Below, piece after piece: positions 52,293 through 61,870 of a DNA stretch of 64,000 bases. The DNA lies in the NCBI GenBank assembly GCA_963770375.1, contig CAVYPM010000025.1, positions 173,750 to 237,749 of the forward strand. The letters run 5' to 3'. A program made the translations under genes and the position numbers. The stretch is from DASVBE01 sp963770375. GTDB taxonomy: Bacteria > Actinomycetota > Actinomycetes > Streptosporangiales > Streptosporangiaceae. The first letter of the stretch is position 1. Every line of letters starts with the position of its first letter. The notes under the pieces are model-generated. The model did no database searches. It saw only the letters and a list, made by a program, of their open reading frames with translations, and was not told the DNA's origin.

Positions 52293-53454
52293 CCCCGCCG
52301 CCGCCATCGACCTGCTCCGCGTCGACGATGAGCTCAGCGAGGAGGAGCGGCTCGTCCGCAACACGGTCCGCGATTTCGCCGCGAAGCGGGTCATGCCGCA
52401 CATCGCCGACTGGTTCGAGGCCGGGACGCTCCCCCGCGACCTGGCCCCGGAGCTGGGCAAGCTCGGCCTGCTGGGCATGCACCTCAGCGGCTACGGGTGC
52501 GCGGGGATGGGGCCGATCGCCTACGGCGTCGCCTGCCGCGAGCTGGAGGCCGCCGACTCGGGCCTGCGCAGCCTGGTCTCGGTGCAGGGCTCGCTGGCCA
52601 TGTTCCCGATCTGGAAGTACGGGTCCGAGGAGCAGAAGCAGGAGTGGCTGCCGAGGATGGCCGCGGGCGAGGCGGTCGGCTGCTTCGGGCTGACCGAGCC
52701 CGATCATGGCAGCGACCCGTCCAGTATGAGCACGAAGGCGGTCAGGGACGGGTCCGACTGGGTGCTCAACGGCACCAAGATGTGGATCACGAACGGGTCG
52801 GTCGCGGACATCGCCGTGGTCTGGGCGTCCACCGAGGAGGGCGTCCGCGGCTTCCTGGTGCCCAGGACCGCGCGGGGCTTCACCACCAGCAACATCCACA
52901 AGAAGCTGTCCCTGCGCGCCTCGGTGACCTCGGAGCTGCACCTCGACGACGTCCGGCTGCCGGGCGAGGCGGTGCTGCCCGGCGTTCAGGGCCTGAAGGG
53001 CCCGCTGTCGTGCCTGTCGGAAGCCCGCTACGGCATCATCTGGGGAGTCACCGGAGCGGCCAGGTCCTGCCTGGAGTCGGCGACCGAGTACGCCAGGACC
53101 CGCGAGCAGTTCGGCCGCAAGATCGGCGGCTTCCAGCTCACCCAGGGCAAGCTGGCCTGGATGCTGGCCGACCTGCAGCGCGCTCAGCTGCTGGCGCTGC
53201 ACCTGGGCCGGCTGAAGGCCGCGGGCACGATCACGCCGGAGCAGGTCAGCCTGGGCAAGATGAGCAACGTCAGGACCGCGATCGAGATCGCCCGGCAGGC
53301 CCGGACGGTGCTCGGCGCGAACGGGGTGACCCTGGAGTACCCGGTCATCAGGCACGCCAACAACCTGGAGTCGGTGCTCACCTACGAGGGCACCGAGGAG
53401 ATCCACACGCTGACGCTGGGTCAGGCCCTGACCGGGATCTCCGCCTACCGCTGA
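52276..53454 (+). CDS. Acyl-CoA dehydrogenase, glutaryl-CoA dehydrogenase-like
   Basis: 392 residues, intact. FAD/substrate motifs are CFGLTEPDHGSDPSSM, NGTKMWITNGSVADIAVVWA and TREQFGRKIGGFQLTQGKLA. The catalytic Glu lies in LTYEGTEEIHTLTLGQALTG, matching the YEGTxxIHxLxLG pattern of glutaryl-CoA dehydrogenases. It would oxidatively decarboxylate glutaryl-CoA to crotonyl-CoA if the assignment holds. ATG 52276 follows GAGAGGAC. It overlaps the permease end by 17 bp. Confidence 0.9.
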   Translation: MPRSTDPAAAIDLLRVDDELSEEERLVRNTVRDFAAKRVMPHIADWFEAGTLPRDLAPELGKLGLLGMHLSGYGCAGMGPIAYGVACRELEAADSGLRSLVSVQGSLAMFPIWKYGSEEQKQEWLPRMAAGEAVGCFGLTEPDHGSDPSSMSTKAVRDGSDWVLNGTKMWITNGSVADIAVVWASTEEGVRGFLVPRTARGFTTSNIHKKLSLRASVTSELHLDDVRLPGEAVLPGVQGLKGPLSCLSEARYGIIWGVTGAARSCLESATEYARTREQFGRKIGGFQLTQGKLAWMLADLQRAQLLALHLGRLKAAGTITPEQVSLGKMSNVRTAIEIARQARTVLGANGVTLEYPVIRHANNLESVLTYEGTEEIHTLTLGQALTGISAYR

Positions 53455-53486
53455 CCCGCGACGCCGCCGGCGTCAGGCGGCCGGCG

Positions 53487-54149
53487 TCAGGCGGCGGCCG
53501 ACCAGCGCACGGTGACGTGGCGGAACCCGAGGGCGCCGAGCATGCCCGTGAGCATGGCCGTGGTGTTGCGCTGCGCGTCGGCGATCAGCGGGCTGCGCCG
53601 CGCGGCGGCCTCGATGTGCTGCTGCGCGGTGATGTAGACCTGCTGCTGGCTGTTCGGGTTCCCGCCGAAGAAGCCGGCGAGCCGGTCGACGAGGCCCTGC
53701 TGCTCGGCGAAGACATACGACTGGCGGGTGTTCAGCACGGCGGGCTCCAGCCGCGGGCGCGGCAGGGTCACGCTCACCGCGGTCCGGTTCTGGGAGACCT
53801 TGATCGCCTTTCCCCTGAGGCCGGAGAAATCGACGAAGGCAATGTCGGTGCCCTCCCCGATGAACAGCGTCTGGCTGCCCGCCAGGAATGACGGCAGGAA
53901 TGACGTGTGCTTGGTGAGGTCGACGACGACCTGGAACGATCCGCTGGCGGCCTCATAACGACTCAGCTCGGTGATCGATTTCAGCACGACGGGGCCCGTG
54001 CGGTCGGTGGTGGTCTCGGTGAAGGGGTTACGCAGCCGCGGCAGCACATGGACCACTGAGAGCACGAGCAGCAGGACGGCCACAGCGACCACGACGGCGG
54101 CCGCGGCGGCCAGCCGACCGGTCCAGCCCGTCCCCGGAATGCGCATCAT
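53487..54149 (-). CDS. DUF4230 family membrane-anchored protein
   Basis: 220 residues with one N-terminal membrane anchor (LAAAAAVVVAVAVLLLVLSV). The extracytoplasmic part has LKSITELSRYEAASGSFQVV, TDIAFVDFSGLRGKAIKVSQ and LPRPRLEPAVLNTRQSYVFA, all typical of DUF4230. Function unknown. Intact and convergent with the acyl-CoA dehydrogenase gene. Confidence 0.87.
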   Translation of the reverse strand: MMRIPGTGWTGRLAAAAAVVVAVAVLLLVLSVVHVLPRLRNPFTETTTDRTGPVVLKSITELSRYEAASGSFQVVVDLTKHTSFLPSFLAGSQTLFIGEGTDIAFVDFSGLRGKAIKVSQNRTAVSVTLPRPRLEPAVLNTRQSYVFAEQQGLVDRLAGFFGGNPNSQQQVYITAQQHIEAAARRSPLIADAQRNTTAMLTGMLGALGFRHVTVRWSAAA

Positions 54150-54315
54150 GCCATTTCTCCGTTCCCGCGGCGTGACCTTGCCAGGCCCGCCAAGCCGGTG
54201 TCAGCACACCCCAGTTACCCGGCTGCCGCCCGACAATTCACGGGCCAGGTTTGACCGCCCACGGCGAATGGCACTTACACAGCGCAGACCCACCCCCGAA
54301 CCTGCGGAGGCCGAC

Positions 54316-54571
54316 ATGACCGGCACGCTCGACTAGGCCGCTGCGGACCCGGCAGAAGACGGCCAGCGAGGCTCCGGCCGGGCCGTGGCAGTGGCCGTGG
54401 CGCCGCCGTCGCAACCGCCGCGTCTTCGGCTGCCTGCTGTGGGTGCTGACCCTGCTGCTGGTGCTGCTCGTATTGTCGATATTGTTCGGCGGGTTCCAGC
54501 GGGGCACCAAGACCGGCCTCGGCCAGGTGCCCCGCGCGCGCGGCCCGGTGGCCGTGCACAGCACCAGCTAG
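54316..54571 (+). CDS. Small membrane protein, frameshifted near its start
   Basis: ATG 54316 follows CGGAGG. After five codons the frame closes, but a one-base shift opens WQWPWRRRRNRRVFGCLLW and a membrane helix VLTLLLVLLVLSILFGG, ending GPVAVHSTS at 54571. The basic stretch before the helix fits a single-pass protein with the N-terminus inside. It lies 15 bp before the GNAT gene. Confidence 0.6.
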
Positions 54572-54585
54572 CTGAGGGAGAGGGC

Positions 54586-55231
54586 TTGGGTCAGTCGCTG
54601 ACCGACATCCTGGATGAGGTGGCGGCGGGCAGGTTCCCGCCCGCCGACGGCCGGGTGACGATCCTCCCGCAGCCCTCGGCGCGCGACGCCGGCGTCATCG
54701 GCTTCACCGCGCACGCGATCATCTTCATCGACGCCGACCCGGACTGGGTGGCCTCGCAGCTGCCGCCCGGCGACCTGTCGGGCCCGCTGTCGCCCGCGTT
54801 CCTGCAGGCGCTGTGCCTGCGCACCGGCCGCACCGGGCACAGCCAGGACGTGCTGACCATCGCCACGCCGCTGCCCGGCCCGCCGGAGGTGGAGCTCATC
54901 CCAGCTGACCGACGGCGACCGGCCGCACCCGCGGCTGGAGCGGGCCCGCCACTACCGGGACGAGATCTCGGCCTGGCAGGGCGACGGCGGCATCGTGCTG
55001 CTCGGCCGCGGGGTCGGCGGCCGGTGGGAGACCGCGATCGAGGTGGACCAGGACCGGCGGGGCGCGGGCCTGGGCCGCCGCCTCGCCGTCGCGGCGCGGC
55101 ACCTGGTTCCCGGCGGCGCACCGCTGTGGGCGCAGGTCGCGCCCGGCAACGCCGCGAGCCTGCGGGCCTTTCTCGCCGCCGGGTTCGTGCCGGTCGGCGC
55201 CGAGGCGCTGCTGGCTTGTAGTCCGGAGTAA
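54586..55231 (+). CDS. GNAT family N-acetyltransferase, one frameshift
   Basis: TTG 54586 follows GAGGGAGAGGG. The first part reads LTDILDEVAAGRFPPADGRV and AGVIGFTAHAIIFIDADPDW. After a break near 54900 the acetyl-CoA motif appears: IEVDQDRRGAGLGRRLAVAA (motif A, RGAGLG), then APGNAASLRAFLAAGFVPVG. Its substrate is unknown. The preceding small membrane-protein gene is on the same strand. Confidence 0.8.
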
Positions 55232-55288
55232 CTGGGGGCGCCGGTCCCGTAACGCGCAGCGCGGCCGTCGGGCGTGAGACCATCGGCC

Positions 55289-56422
55289 GTGGCCTCAGAC
55301 AACGACCGGCCAGCTCAGCAGGGTGCGCGCGCCCCGGCTCCGCCGCCCGCTGATCCGCTGCCGCTGCTGTCGTCGCTGATGGTGCTGACGCTCGTCAGCG
55401 GGGTGGTCGACGCCGTGAGCTACCTCGGGCTCGGGCACGTCTTCACCGCCAACATGACCGGCAACGTCGTGGTGCTCGGCTTCGCGGCGGCCGGCGCGGC
55501 GGGATTCTCGGTCGCCGCGACGCTGACCTCGATCGGCGTGTTCCTGGTCGGTGCCGTGCTGGCCGGGCGGATCGCCAGCCATATCACCGGCCGCGGCCGG
55601 CTGCTGATCACGACGATGATCACCGAGATGACGCTGGTCGGCGCGACGGCGCTGATCGCGTTCCTGGCGGGCACGGCCTCGGGCTGGCCGCGGTTCACGG
55701 TGATCGCCATCCTCGCGCTGGCCATGGGCATGCGGAACGCCGCCGTGCGCCGCCTGGGCGTCCGCGACCTGTCGACGACGGTGCTGACCTCGACCCTGAC
55801 CGGGCTGGCCAGCGACTCCACGCTGGCCCGCGGCAGCGGCGAGCGCGCCGGGCGCCGGGCCGGGTCCGTCGTGGCGATGCTGGCAGGCGCGGCGGTTGGC
55901 GCGGTGATGCTCCTGCACGCCGACGCCGCGCTGCCGCTGCTGGTCTCCGCCGCCCTGAGCGGCGTCACGGCCATCGTCTACGCGGCTATCGGCGCCCCGG
56001 TCCGGCCGGAGGCCGCGCCGGGCATGACGCGGCACCGGCCTCGCGCCGAGCATCCGCCCTGCGGTAGCGACATGGTTGGGCCTCCCATGTCGCTAGAGCA
56101 GCATGAGAGGCCCAACCATGTCGTTGCGGCCGCGGCCGGAGCGCGGCGCAGGGTGAAGGCGTTACTGATGGGCCTGGTGGTTCGCCCAGCGGGCACGCCG
56201 GGGCCGCAGATTGCGCACGGGCCGGTCTTGAGGACGGCGAGCGCGTCGGACGGTGGAGAAGCTGCTGATGAGACTGGGGTCCACGCAGCCGCTGCCAGGG
56301 TACGGAGCCGGGCCCGAGGAGCCGAGCGCGCGACGGACGGTGGAGGAGCTGGTGATGGGACTGGAGGTCCGCCCGGTCGCTGCCGCGGGTGCAGGACGGG
56401 ACCGAGGCTGGCGCTGAGGTGA
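55289..56422 (+). CDS. DUF1275 (YoaK-like) membrane protein with doubtful C-terminal extension
   Basis: From GTG 55289 the DUF1275 pattern is clear: VSGVVDAVSYLGLGHVFTAN, MTGNVVVLGFAAAGAAGFSV, then ILALAMGMRNAAVRRLGVRD and LTSTLTGLASDSTLARG. Membrane segments end near residue 240 (about 56010). The frame stays open to 56422 through a 17-bp hairpin and repeat copies, where the protein looks unnatural. I think the real end is near 56025, where another frame has a TGA. Function of the family is unknown. Confidence 0.75.
   Translation: MASDNDRPAQQGARAPAPPPADPLPLLSSLMVLTLVSGVVDAVSYLGLGHVFTANMTGNVVVLGFAAAGAAGFSVAATLTSIGVFLVGAVLAGRIASHITGRGRLLITTMITEMTLVGATALIAFLAGTASGWPRFTVIAILALAMGMRNAAVRRLGVRDLSTTVLTSTLTGLASDSTLARGSGERAGRRAGSVVAMLAGAAVGAVMLLHADAALPLLVSAALSGVTAIVYAAIGAPVRPEAAPGMTRHRPRAEHPPCGSDMVGPPMSLEQHERPNHVVAAAAGARRRVKALLMGLVVRPAGTPGPQIAHGPVLRTASASDGGEAADETGVHAAAARVRSRARGAERATDGGGAGDGTGGPPGRCRGCRTGPRLALR
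56068..56123. terminator. 17-bp inverted repeat after the DUF1275 domain
   Basis: CGACATGGTTGGGCCTC (56068-56084) and its complement (56107-56123) enclose 22 bases that contain a further CCATGTCG. The position just past the conserved domain suggests a terminator. Confidence 0.5.
56139..56384 (+). repeat. Three diverged tandem repeats of about 60 bp
   Basis: Copies start with GAGCGCG at 56139, 56239 and 56324. Each encodes an ARR-V-L-MGL-like helix: ARRRVKALLMGLVVRP, ARRTVEKLLMRLGSTQ and ARRTVEELVMGLEVRP. Copies 2 and 3 are in one frame, which stops at 56415; copy 1 is one base out of phase. They may be the remains of a repeat protein ahead of the GNAT gene. Confidence 0.6.
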
Positions 56423-56426
56423 ACTC

Positions 56427-56715
56427 ATGAGCGACCCGGTGATCGACAACGCGGAGGCATCGCGGCTGGAACTGGCGGCCGACGGGCTGCGCGCCGAGCT
56501 GGTCTACCGGCGGCGGCCCGGCCGACTGGTACTGGTGCATACCGAGGTGCCCGGAGGCCGCGGCGGGCCGTGGTCTGGGCGGGCAGCTCGTCAGCGCGGC
56601 GCTGGACCTGGCCGTGGACCAGGACCTGACGGTCGTGCCGCTCTGCCCGTTCGCGCGGGCATGGCTGCAGCGGCACGCCGACGCCGCCGCCAGCGTCCGC
56701 ATCGACTGGGGCTGA
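56427..56715 (+). CDS. GNAT-like acetyltransferase (YjdJ type), one frameshift
   Basis: ATG 56427 follows GAGGTGAAC. LELAADGLRAELVYRRRPGR and LVLVHTEVP lead, after a one-base change near 56555, to GGQLVSAALDLAVDQDLTVV and PLCPFARAWLQRHAD, the signature of the small COG2388/YjdJ GNAT proteins. About 95 residues, normal for the group. Substrate unknown. Confidence 0.8.
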
Positions 56716-56728
56716 CCGGCCCGGAGCA

Positions 56729-56960
56729 CGCCCCGGACCGACCACGCCCGCACGTGACGGCCCATCGGACCGGACAGGCCGCCCGGACCGCACGCCCCGG
56801 ACCGGCCACGCCCGCGCGATGGACCCCGACCGGCTACGCCCGCATCATCGGCCCGGACCGGCCACGCCCGCAGCACGGCCCCGGACGGCCGCGGCCGCAG
56901 CATGGGCCGGACGGCGCTCCGCGCGCCCCGGACCGGGCACGCCTCCGGGGACCACCCCGG
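56729..56960. repeat. Degenerate GC-rich tandem repeats, unit about 27 bp
   Basis: The unit CCCCGGACCGGCCACGCCCG recurs with changes near 56731, 56791, 56823, 56850, 56878 and 56928. It fills the gap between the convergent GNAT and ankyrin genes. No coding role is apparent. Confidence 0.65.
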
Positions 56961-56994
56961 ATCGGCTTCGCTTGCGGCTCACCGCGGGTGGCGG

Positions 56995-58535
56995 CTATCG
57001 GGTGGGCTGCTCGTTACTTATCTCTCGCAGATGGGCCGCGACGCTGAGCTGCCCGTTGTGCTCGGCCCACCCGGCGGGTGTCGCGTGATAGCCGAGGTCC
57101 TCGCGCCGCCGGATCGGCGCCGAGCTCCAGGAGCAGCTCAACCATCGGCATGCTGCCGTTCCACGCGGCCTCGTGCAGCGGGCTGCAGCGCGCCCCGGCC
57201 CGGCGCAGCGTGTTCACGTCGAACCCGACGCCGGCCAGCAGCCGCACCGCGGCCAGCCGGCCCTCGGCCGCCGCTCGGGCGACGAGATCGGGCTCGCGGG
57301 CGATCGCCAGGGCGGCGACGCCGGGGTCGGCGGCCAGCATCTCGCGGGCGCGCGGCTCGTCGCCCGACATGCACGCGCCGAGGAACGCCAGCACCGGGTC
57401 CTGCTCGGGCGGCGGGCCGGCCTGGGCGAGCAGCTCCAGCACTCGCTCGCTGCCTATCAGGGTGGCCAGCTCCCAGGAGTCATGGCCGCCGTACACCGGG
57501 TGGGCGATGCCCAGCCCGGCGGGATCGGCGCCGTGCTCCAGCAGCAGGGTGACGCGGTCGGGGAGGTCCTTGGACACGGCCTTGATCAGCTCGTCGTCCA
57601 GGAGCTGCCGCGGTGAGGGATGGGCGGGCGCCAGCCGCTGGTGCCAGGGACCGCCGGTCCCGGTGCCGAGCCCGTAGCGCAGCAGTAGCCGCAGGTAGCC
57701 GTCATCGTCGGGCGGGGACTGCAGGCTGCAGTTGTACAGGGCCTGGCTGTCGTTCGCGTCGGCGCCCGCGTCCAGCAGCAGCCGTGGCCAGCTCGATGGA
57801 CTGCGGGTGCGCCGGCGGCCCGCCCTCGCCGCGGCCGAAGGCGCCGGTCAGGGCGGTGAACGGCGACGGCAGGCCGGACCACAGGTATCCGGCGCCGGGG
57901 TCGGCACCCGCCGCGAGCAGCCGCCTGGCCACCTCCAGCGCGGACCGGCCGGGCCGGATCGCGACGCGGGAGTAGCACGCGTACAGCAGCGGCTCCCAGC
58001 CGAACGGGCCGCCCTGCCGCCCGGCAAGGCCGGGATCGGCCGCCAGCATCTCGCTGACGTGGTCGTAGTCCCCCGCGGCGGCGCTGGCGTAGATCGATGA
58101 GCGGGCGATGTCGGGCCGGGCGGCCAGGATCTGCTCGGCCTGCTCGATCCTGGCCGGGTCGAATCCGTCGTAGACCAGGCAGGCTAGCCGGAGGAAGTCA
58201 TCGGCCAGCCCGGCGGGATCGGCGCCAGGCTCGGCGGGGCCGCCGGTCGGCTGGACGTGCGGCGAGCGGGAGTACTCGGCGACGGTGTCCAGGTACTGGC
58301 GCAGCCGGGGCCAGGTCGGGAAGCCGTACTGGCGGGCGATGACGAGCTGGGCGTCGGCGAGCGAGAACGCGCTGAGCAGCGGGCCGCCCGAGCGGATCGA
58401 GCCCAGCCGGGGATGGAACTCGGCGACGGCGGCGAGCGCCCCGTCGACCCCCGCCCTGACCAGGCGCTGCAGCGTCCTGGCCTGCTTGCGGAGGTTCTCC
58501 AGGCTCGGGTTGTCGGGAAGCGAGAGGACCGGCAT
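56995..58535 (-). CDS. Ankyrin-repeat protein, two frameshifts
   Basis: ATG 58535 follows AGGAGG (GTG 58538 is adjacent). The N-terminal helical part reads PSLENLRKQARTLQRLVRAG and SLADAQLVIARQYGFPTWPR. Ankyrin-type repeats follow: ALEVARRLLAAGADPGAGYL, RVTLLLEHGADPAGLG, AAVRLLAGVGFDVNTLRRAG and PLHEAAWNGSMPMVELLLEL. Breaks near 57785 and 57105 are needed; the natural end ATPAGWAEHNGQLSVAAHLR and NEQPTR stops at 56995. About 510 residues, cytoplasmic, likely a protein-interaction scaffold. Confidence 0.82.
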
Positions 58536-58723
58536 CACGGCCTCCTTTCAGGATGCCTGCTGTCCGCATCGACAGGCCGAAAGGAGGTCGGCCATGCTGG
58601 GCCACGCACATGCCAGGCGGGCTTCGCCCTTCCCGCGGACCGGTGGCGCCCTGAACGCTCATCTCCACGATAACCCGCCGCACCGACATCGCCGCGGCAG
58701 CCAGACCGGCGCCGGTGGAAGGG
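58536..58723. other. Intergenic leader, no gene seen
   Basis: Upstream region of the minus-strand ankyrin gene. It leads into the 52-bp repeats. Confidence 0.4.
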
Positions 58724-58880
58724 GGCGGGCCGCCGGCCGACCGCGAGGGCAGCCGGGCTGGCGCACGGCGGGAGGGGGCGGGCCGCCAGCCGACCTGCAA
58801 GGGCTGCCGGCGGCCCACGGCGGGAGCGGCGGGCCGCCGGCCGACCCGCGAGGGCAGCCGTCGGCTAATCGCCGGAGGGC
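58724..58880. repeat. Three tandem copies of about 52 bp
   Basis: Units starting GGCGGGCCGCC occur at 58724, 58777 and 58828, each with a GACC...GAGGGCAGCCG-like middle and CGGCGGGAG-like end. They lie between divergent genes, 85 bp or more upstream of the FAH-family gene. Confidence 0.7.
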
Positions 58881-58962
58881 GGCCGCCGCGCCCGACCCCG
58901 GCTGCCGCGACGCCGGAAGCAGCCGGAAGACTGATCCGCGAAGCCGTCACATTCTGGAGGTC

Positions 58963-59827
58963 ATGGTGCGGATCGGGAACCTGGACGGACGGATGGTGAT
59001 CCACACCGCCGCCGGCGTTGTGGACATCGAGCGGGGCAGCGGCGGCCGGTTCGGGCCCGGCCCGCGCGAGGTCTACGACCGGTGGGCCGAGTTCACCGAG
59101 TGGGCGGCGGGTCCCGAGGCGGCGGCGCTGCAGGCGGAGCCGTTCGACATGGCGCTGCTCGACGCGCCGTCGCCGGAGCCGCGGCAGGCGTTCGGCATCG
59201 GCCTCAACTACCGCGACCACGTCAGCGAGGCGGGCTTCGACGTCCCCGAGCACCCGTCGGTGTTCACGAAGTTCCCGAGCTGCATCACCGGGCCGACCGG
59301 CGAGATCGAGCTGCCGCCTGGCGGCCACATCGGACTGGGAGGTCGAGCTGGTCGTCGTGATCGGCACGACCGCGCACCACGTGGCCGCCGCCGACGCCTG
59401 GCGCCACGTCGCGGGGCTGACCGTGGGCCAGGATCTGTCCGAGCGCATCACCCAGCTGGCCGGCTCGCCGCCGCAGTTCAGCGTGGGCAAGTCGTTCCCG
59501 CGCTTCGGCCCGACGGGCCCGTGGCTGGTGACCCCGGACGAGTTCCCCAACCCCGACGACGTGGAGCTCGGCTGCTCGGTCAACGGGGAGGAGATGCAGA
59601 AGTCGCGGACCAGCTACCTGCTGATCACGGTGCCCGAGCTGATCGAGAAACTGTCGGCGGTGCTGACGCTGCTGCCCGGCGACCTGATCTTCACCGGGAC
59701 GCCCGCCGGCGTCGGCATGGGCCGCAGCCCGCAGCGCTGGCTGGCGCCCGGCGACGAGCTGGTGACCTGGGTGACGGGCGTGGGCGAGATGCATCACCGG
59801 CTCGTCGCCGCGGCGGACCCGAGCTGA
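58963..59827 (+). CDS. Fumarylacetoacetate hydrolase family protein, one frameshift
   Basis: ATG 58963 follows GGAGG. FAH-fold motifs are QAFGIGLNYRDHVSEAG, FTKFPSCITGPTGEIELPPG, then, after a one-base change near 59335, WEVELVVVIGTTAHHV (metal Glu), GLTVGQDLSERITQ, VGKSFPRFGPTGPWLVTPDE and DLIFTGTPAGVGMG. Such enzymes cleave or hydrate 2-oxo acids, often the last step of sugar-acid or aromatic breakdown. The next gene starts 15 bp later. Confidence 0.87.
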
Positions 59828-59841
59828 GAGGAGCTGCCCCC

Positions 59842-60656
59842 ATGCCCGCGTGGATCTGCCGGACCTGCGCCGTCCAGTACGCCGACACCGAGCAGCCGCC
59901 CGGCGGCTGCCCCATCTGCCTGGACGAGCGGCAGTACGTCGGCTGGGGCGGCCAGCAGTGGACCACCATGGCCGAGATCGGCACCGAGCGCGCGGCGGTG
60001 ATCCGCGAGGAGGAGCCCGACCTGGTCGGCGTCGGAGTGGAGCCCGCCTTCGCGATCGGGCAGCGGGCGCTGCTGGTGCGCACGCCGGGCGGCAACGTCC
60101 TGTGGGACTGCGTGTCGCTGCTGGATGACGCGGCGCGCGCCCGGATCGCCGAGCTCGGCGGCATCGACGCGATCTGCATGTCGCACCCGCACTTCTACGC
60201 CGCCCACGTCGAGTTCGCCGACGCGTTCGACGCCCGCATCTTCATCCCGCGCGCGGACCAGCAGTGGATCCAGCGACCCTCCGCCGCGGGTGGAGCTCTT
60301 CGACGACGCGGTCGAGCCGGTGCCCGGGCTGACGCTGGCGCGGATCGGCGGGCACTTCGACGGCGCGGCGGTGCTGCACTGGCCGGCCGGATCGGACGGC
60401 CGCGGCGCGCTGCTCACCGGCGACACGATCACCGTGGTGCAGGACCGCGACTGGGTGAGCTTCATGTGGAGCTACCCCAACCTGATCCCGCTCGACGAGG
60501 CGACCGTGCTCGACATCGCCCGCCGGGTGCGAGCGGTTCAGCTTCGACCGGGTCTACGGCGGCTGGTGGGGCCGGGTCGTCGTGCGCGACGGCGCGGCGC
60601 GCGTGCGCCGCTCGGCCGATCGCTACGTCGCCCGCCTGCACGGCGAGCGCCCCTAG
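59842..60656 (+). CDS. MBL-fold hydrolase with N-terminal zinc ribbon, two frameshifts
   Basis: ATG 59842. Residues 1-30 contain CRTC and CPIC pairs, a rubredoxin-like ribbon. The MBL domain follows with ALLVRTPGGNVLWDCVSLLD and AICMSHPHFYAAHVEFADAF. The usual HxHxDH motif reads HPHFYAA here, so a ligand is altered. Breaks near 60285 and 60530 are needed to reach the end SADRYVARLHGERP. It is probably cotranscribed with the FAH gene. Confidence 0.8.
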
Positions 60657-60773
60657 CTGAACTCTGGCCGGGATCGGCCTGGCCGGGGAGCCGGCCCGGC
60701 CCATGTCGCGACCCGGCCGCCGGCGGCCCCGGTGAGTGCGGGCTCACCGGGACCGGCCGAGCCGGGGCAGCCG

Positions 60774-61825
60774 CTAGCCGCAGCTGCTGGCGTAGATGAA
60801 CGGCTTGACGTTGGCGCTGTCCATGTTCTGCTGGGTGATGGCCACCAGCGGCGTGCCGATGTTCGCGGTCACCGGCTTGCCGGACAGCGCGTTCACCGCC
60901 TGCTCGACGCCGTCCTGGCCCTCGAGGTAGGGGCTCTGCGCGATGGCGAGCTGGATGGTGTTCGACTTGAGCGCCGTGATCTGCTGCGGCTCGGCGTCGA
61001 AGGTGGCCACCTTCACCTTGCCCGCCGCGCCCGCGTGCTGTATGCCGGTGGCCGCGCCCTGCGCGCTGAGCACGTTGGTCGCGAACACGCCGGACAGGTT
61101 GGGGTGGGCGGTGATGTCGGCCTCGACACCTGGCTGGCGGCGGTCGCCGAGCTGTCGTTGTCGTACTGGTCGCGAGCACGGTGATGTTCGGGTACTTGGC
61201 CTTCATCTCCGCGGTGAAGCCGGCGATCCGCGCGTCCGTGGTGCTGATGCCCGGGTTCACGTTGATGACGGCCACGGTGCCCTTGCCGCCGATCTGCGTG
61301 GCCAGGCTGTCCGCGGCGAGCTTGCCGCCGCCGGTGTTGTCGCTGGTGATGTGCGAGACCGCGACGGACGGGTCGGTCGTCGTGGTGTCCACGAAGACGA
61401 CCTTCACGCCCTCGTTCTGCGATCCGCGTCAGCTCCGGGTTGAGCGCCTTGGTGTCGGTCGGGGCCACGATCAGGGCGTCCGGCTTGCTGGCCGCCACGG
61501 CGTTCAGGATCGGCGCCTGCTCGGGGGCGGAGAAGTCGGCCGGGCCGGTGACGGTCAGGTTGACGCCGAGCGTCTTGGCCTCCGCCTGGCGCCGCACTCC
61601 ATCGTCACGTAGAAGTCGTCGCTCTTGGTGCCGACGACGAGCTCCAGGTTGTAGCTCTTGCCCGCCGCGGCAGCGCTGCTGGCCGCGCTGCAGGCGCTGA
61701 ACTGGCGCCGCTCGCGCTGGGCTGCTCGAGCTGCTGCTCGAACTGCTGGAGCAGGCGGCAAGCGCCATGGGGATGACCGCCGCCACCGCGATGCCGGCGA
61801 CCCGTACGGACTTTCGGTGTGCCAT
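60774..61825 (-). CDS. Ribose-type sugar ABC transporter binding lipoprotein, frameshifted
   Basis: ATG 61825 follows AGGAGG. The signal peptide IAVAAVIPMALAACS has a lipobox followed by a poly-Ser run. After several frame changes (near 61700, 61595, 61425 and 61135) the periplasmic-binding fold appears: AVAASKPDALIVAPTDTKAL, HITSDNTGGGKLAADSLATQ, VAVINVNPGISTTDARIAGF and VKVATFDAEPQQITALKSN. This matches RbsB-like binding proteins. It is the last gene of the minus-strand transporter operon. Confidence 0.82.
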
Positions 61826-61870
61826 TCGATCCTCCTGATTGATGCGGATTCGCGCCGTCTGCAAAGGTCC

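Noticed and set aside
56729..56960. Possible CRISPR array from 27-bp GC-rich units
   Set aside because: Units are degenerate and directly adjacent, with no spacers of uniform length and no cas genes.
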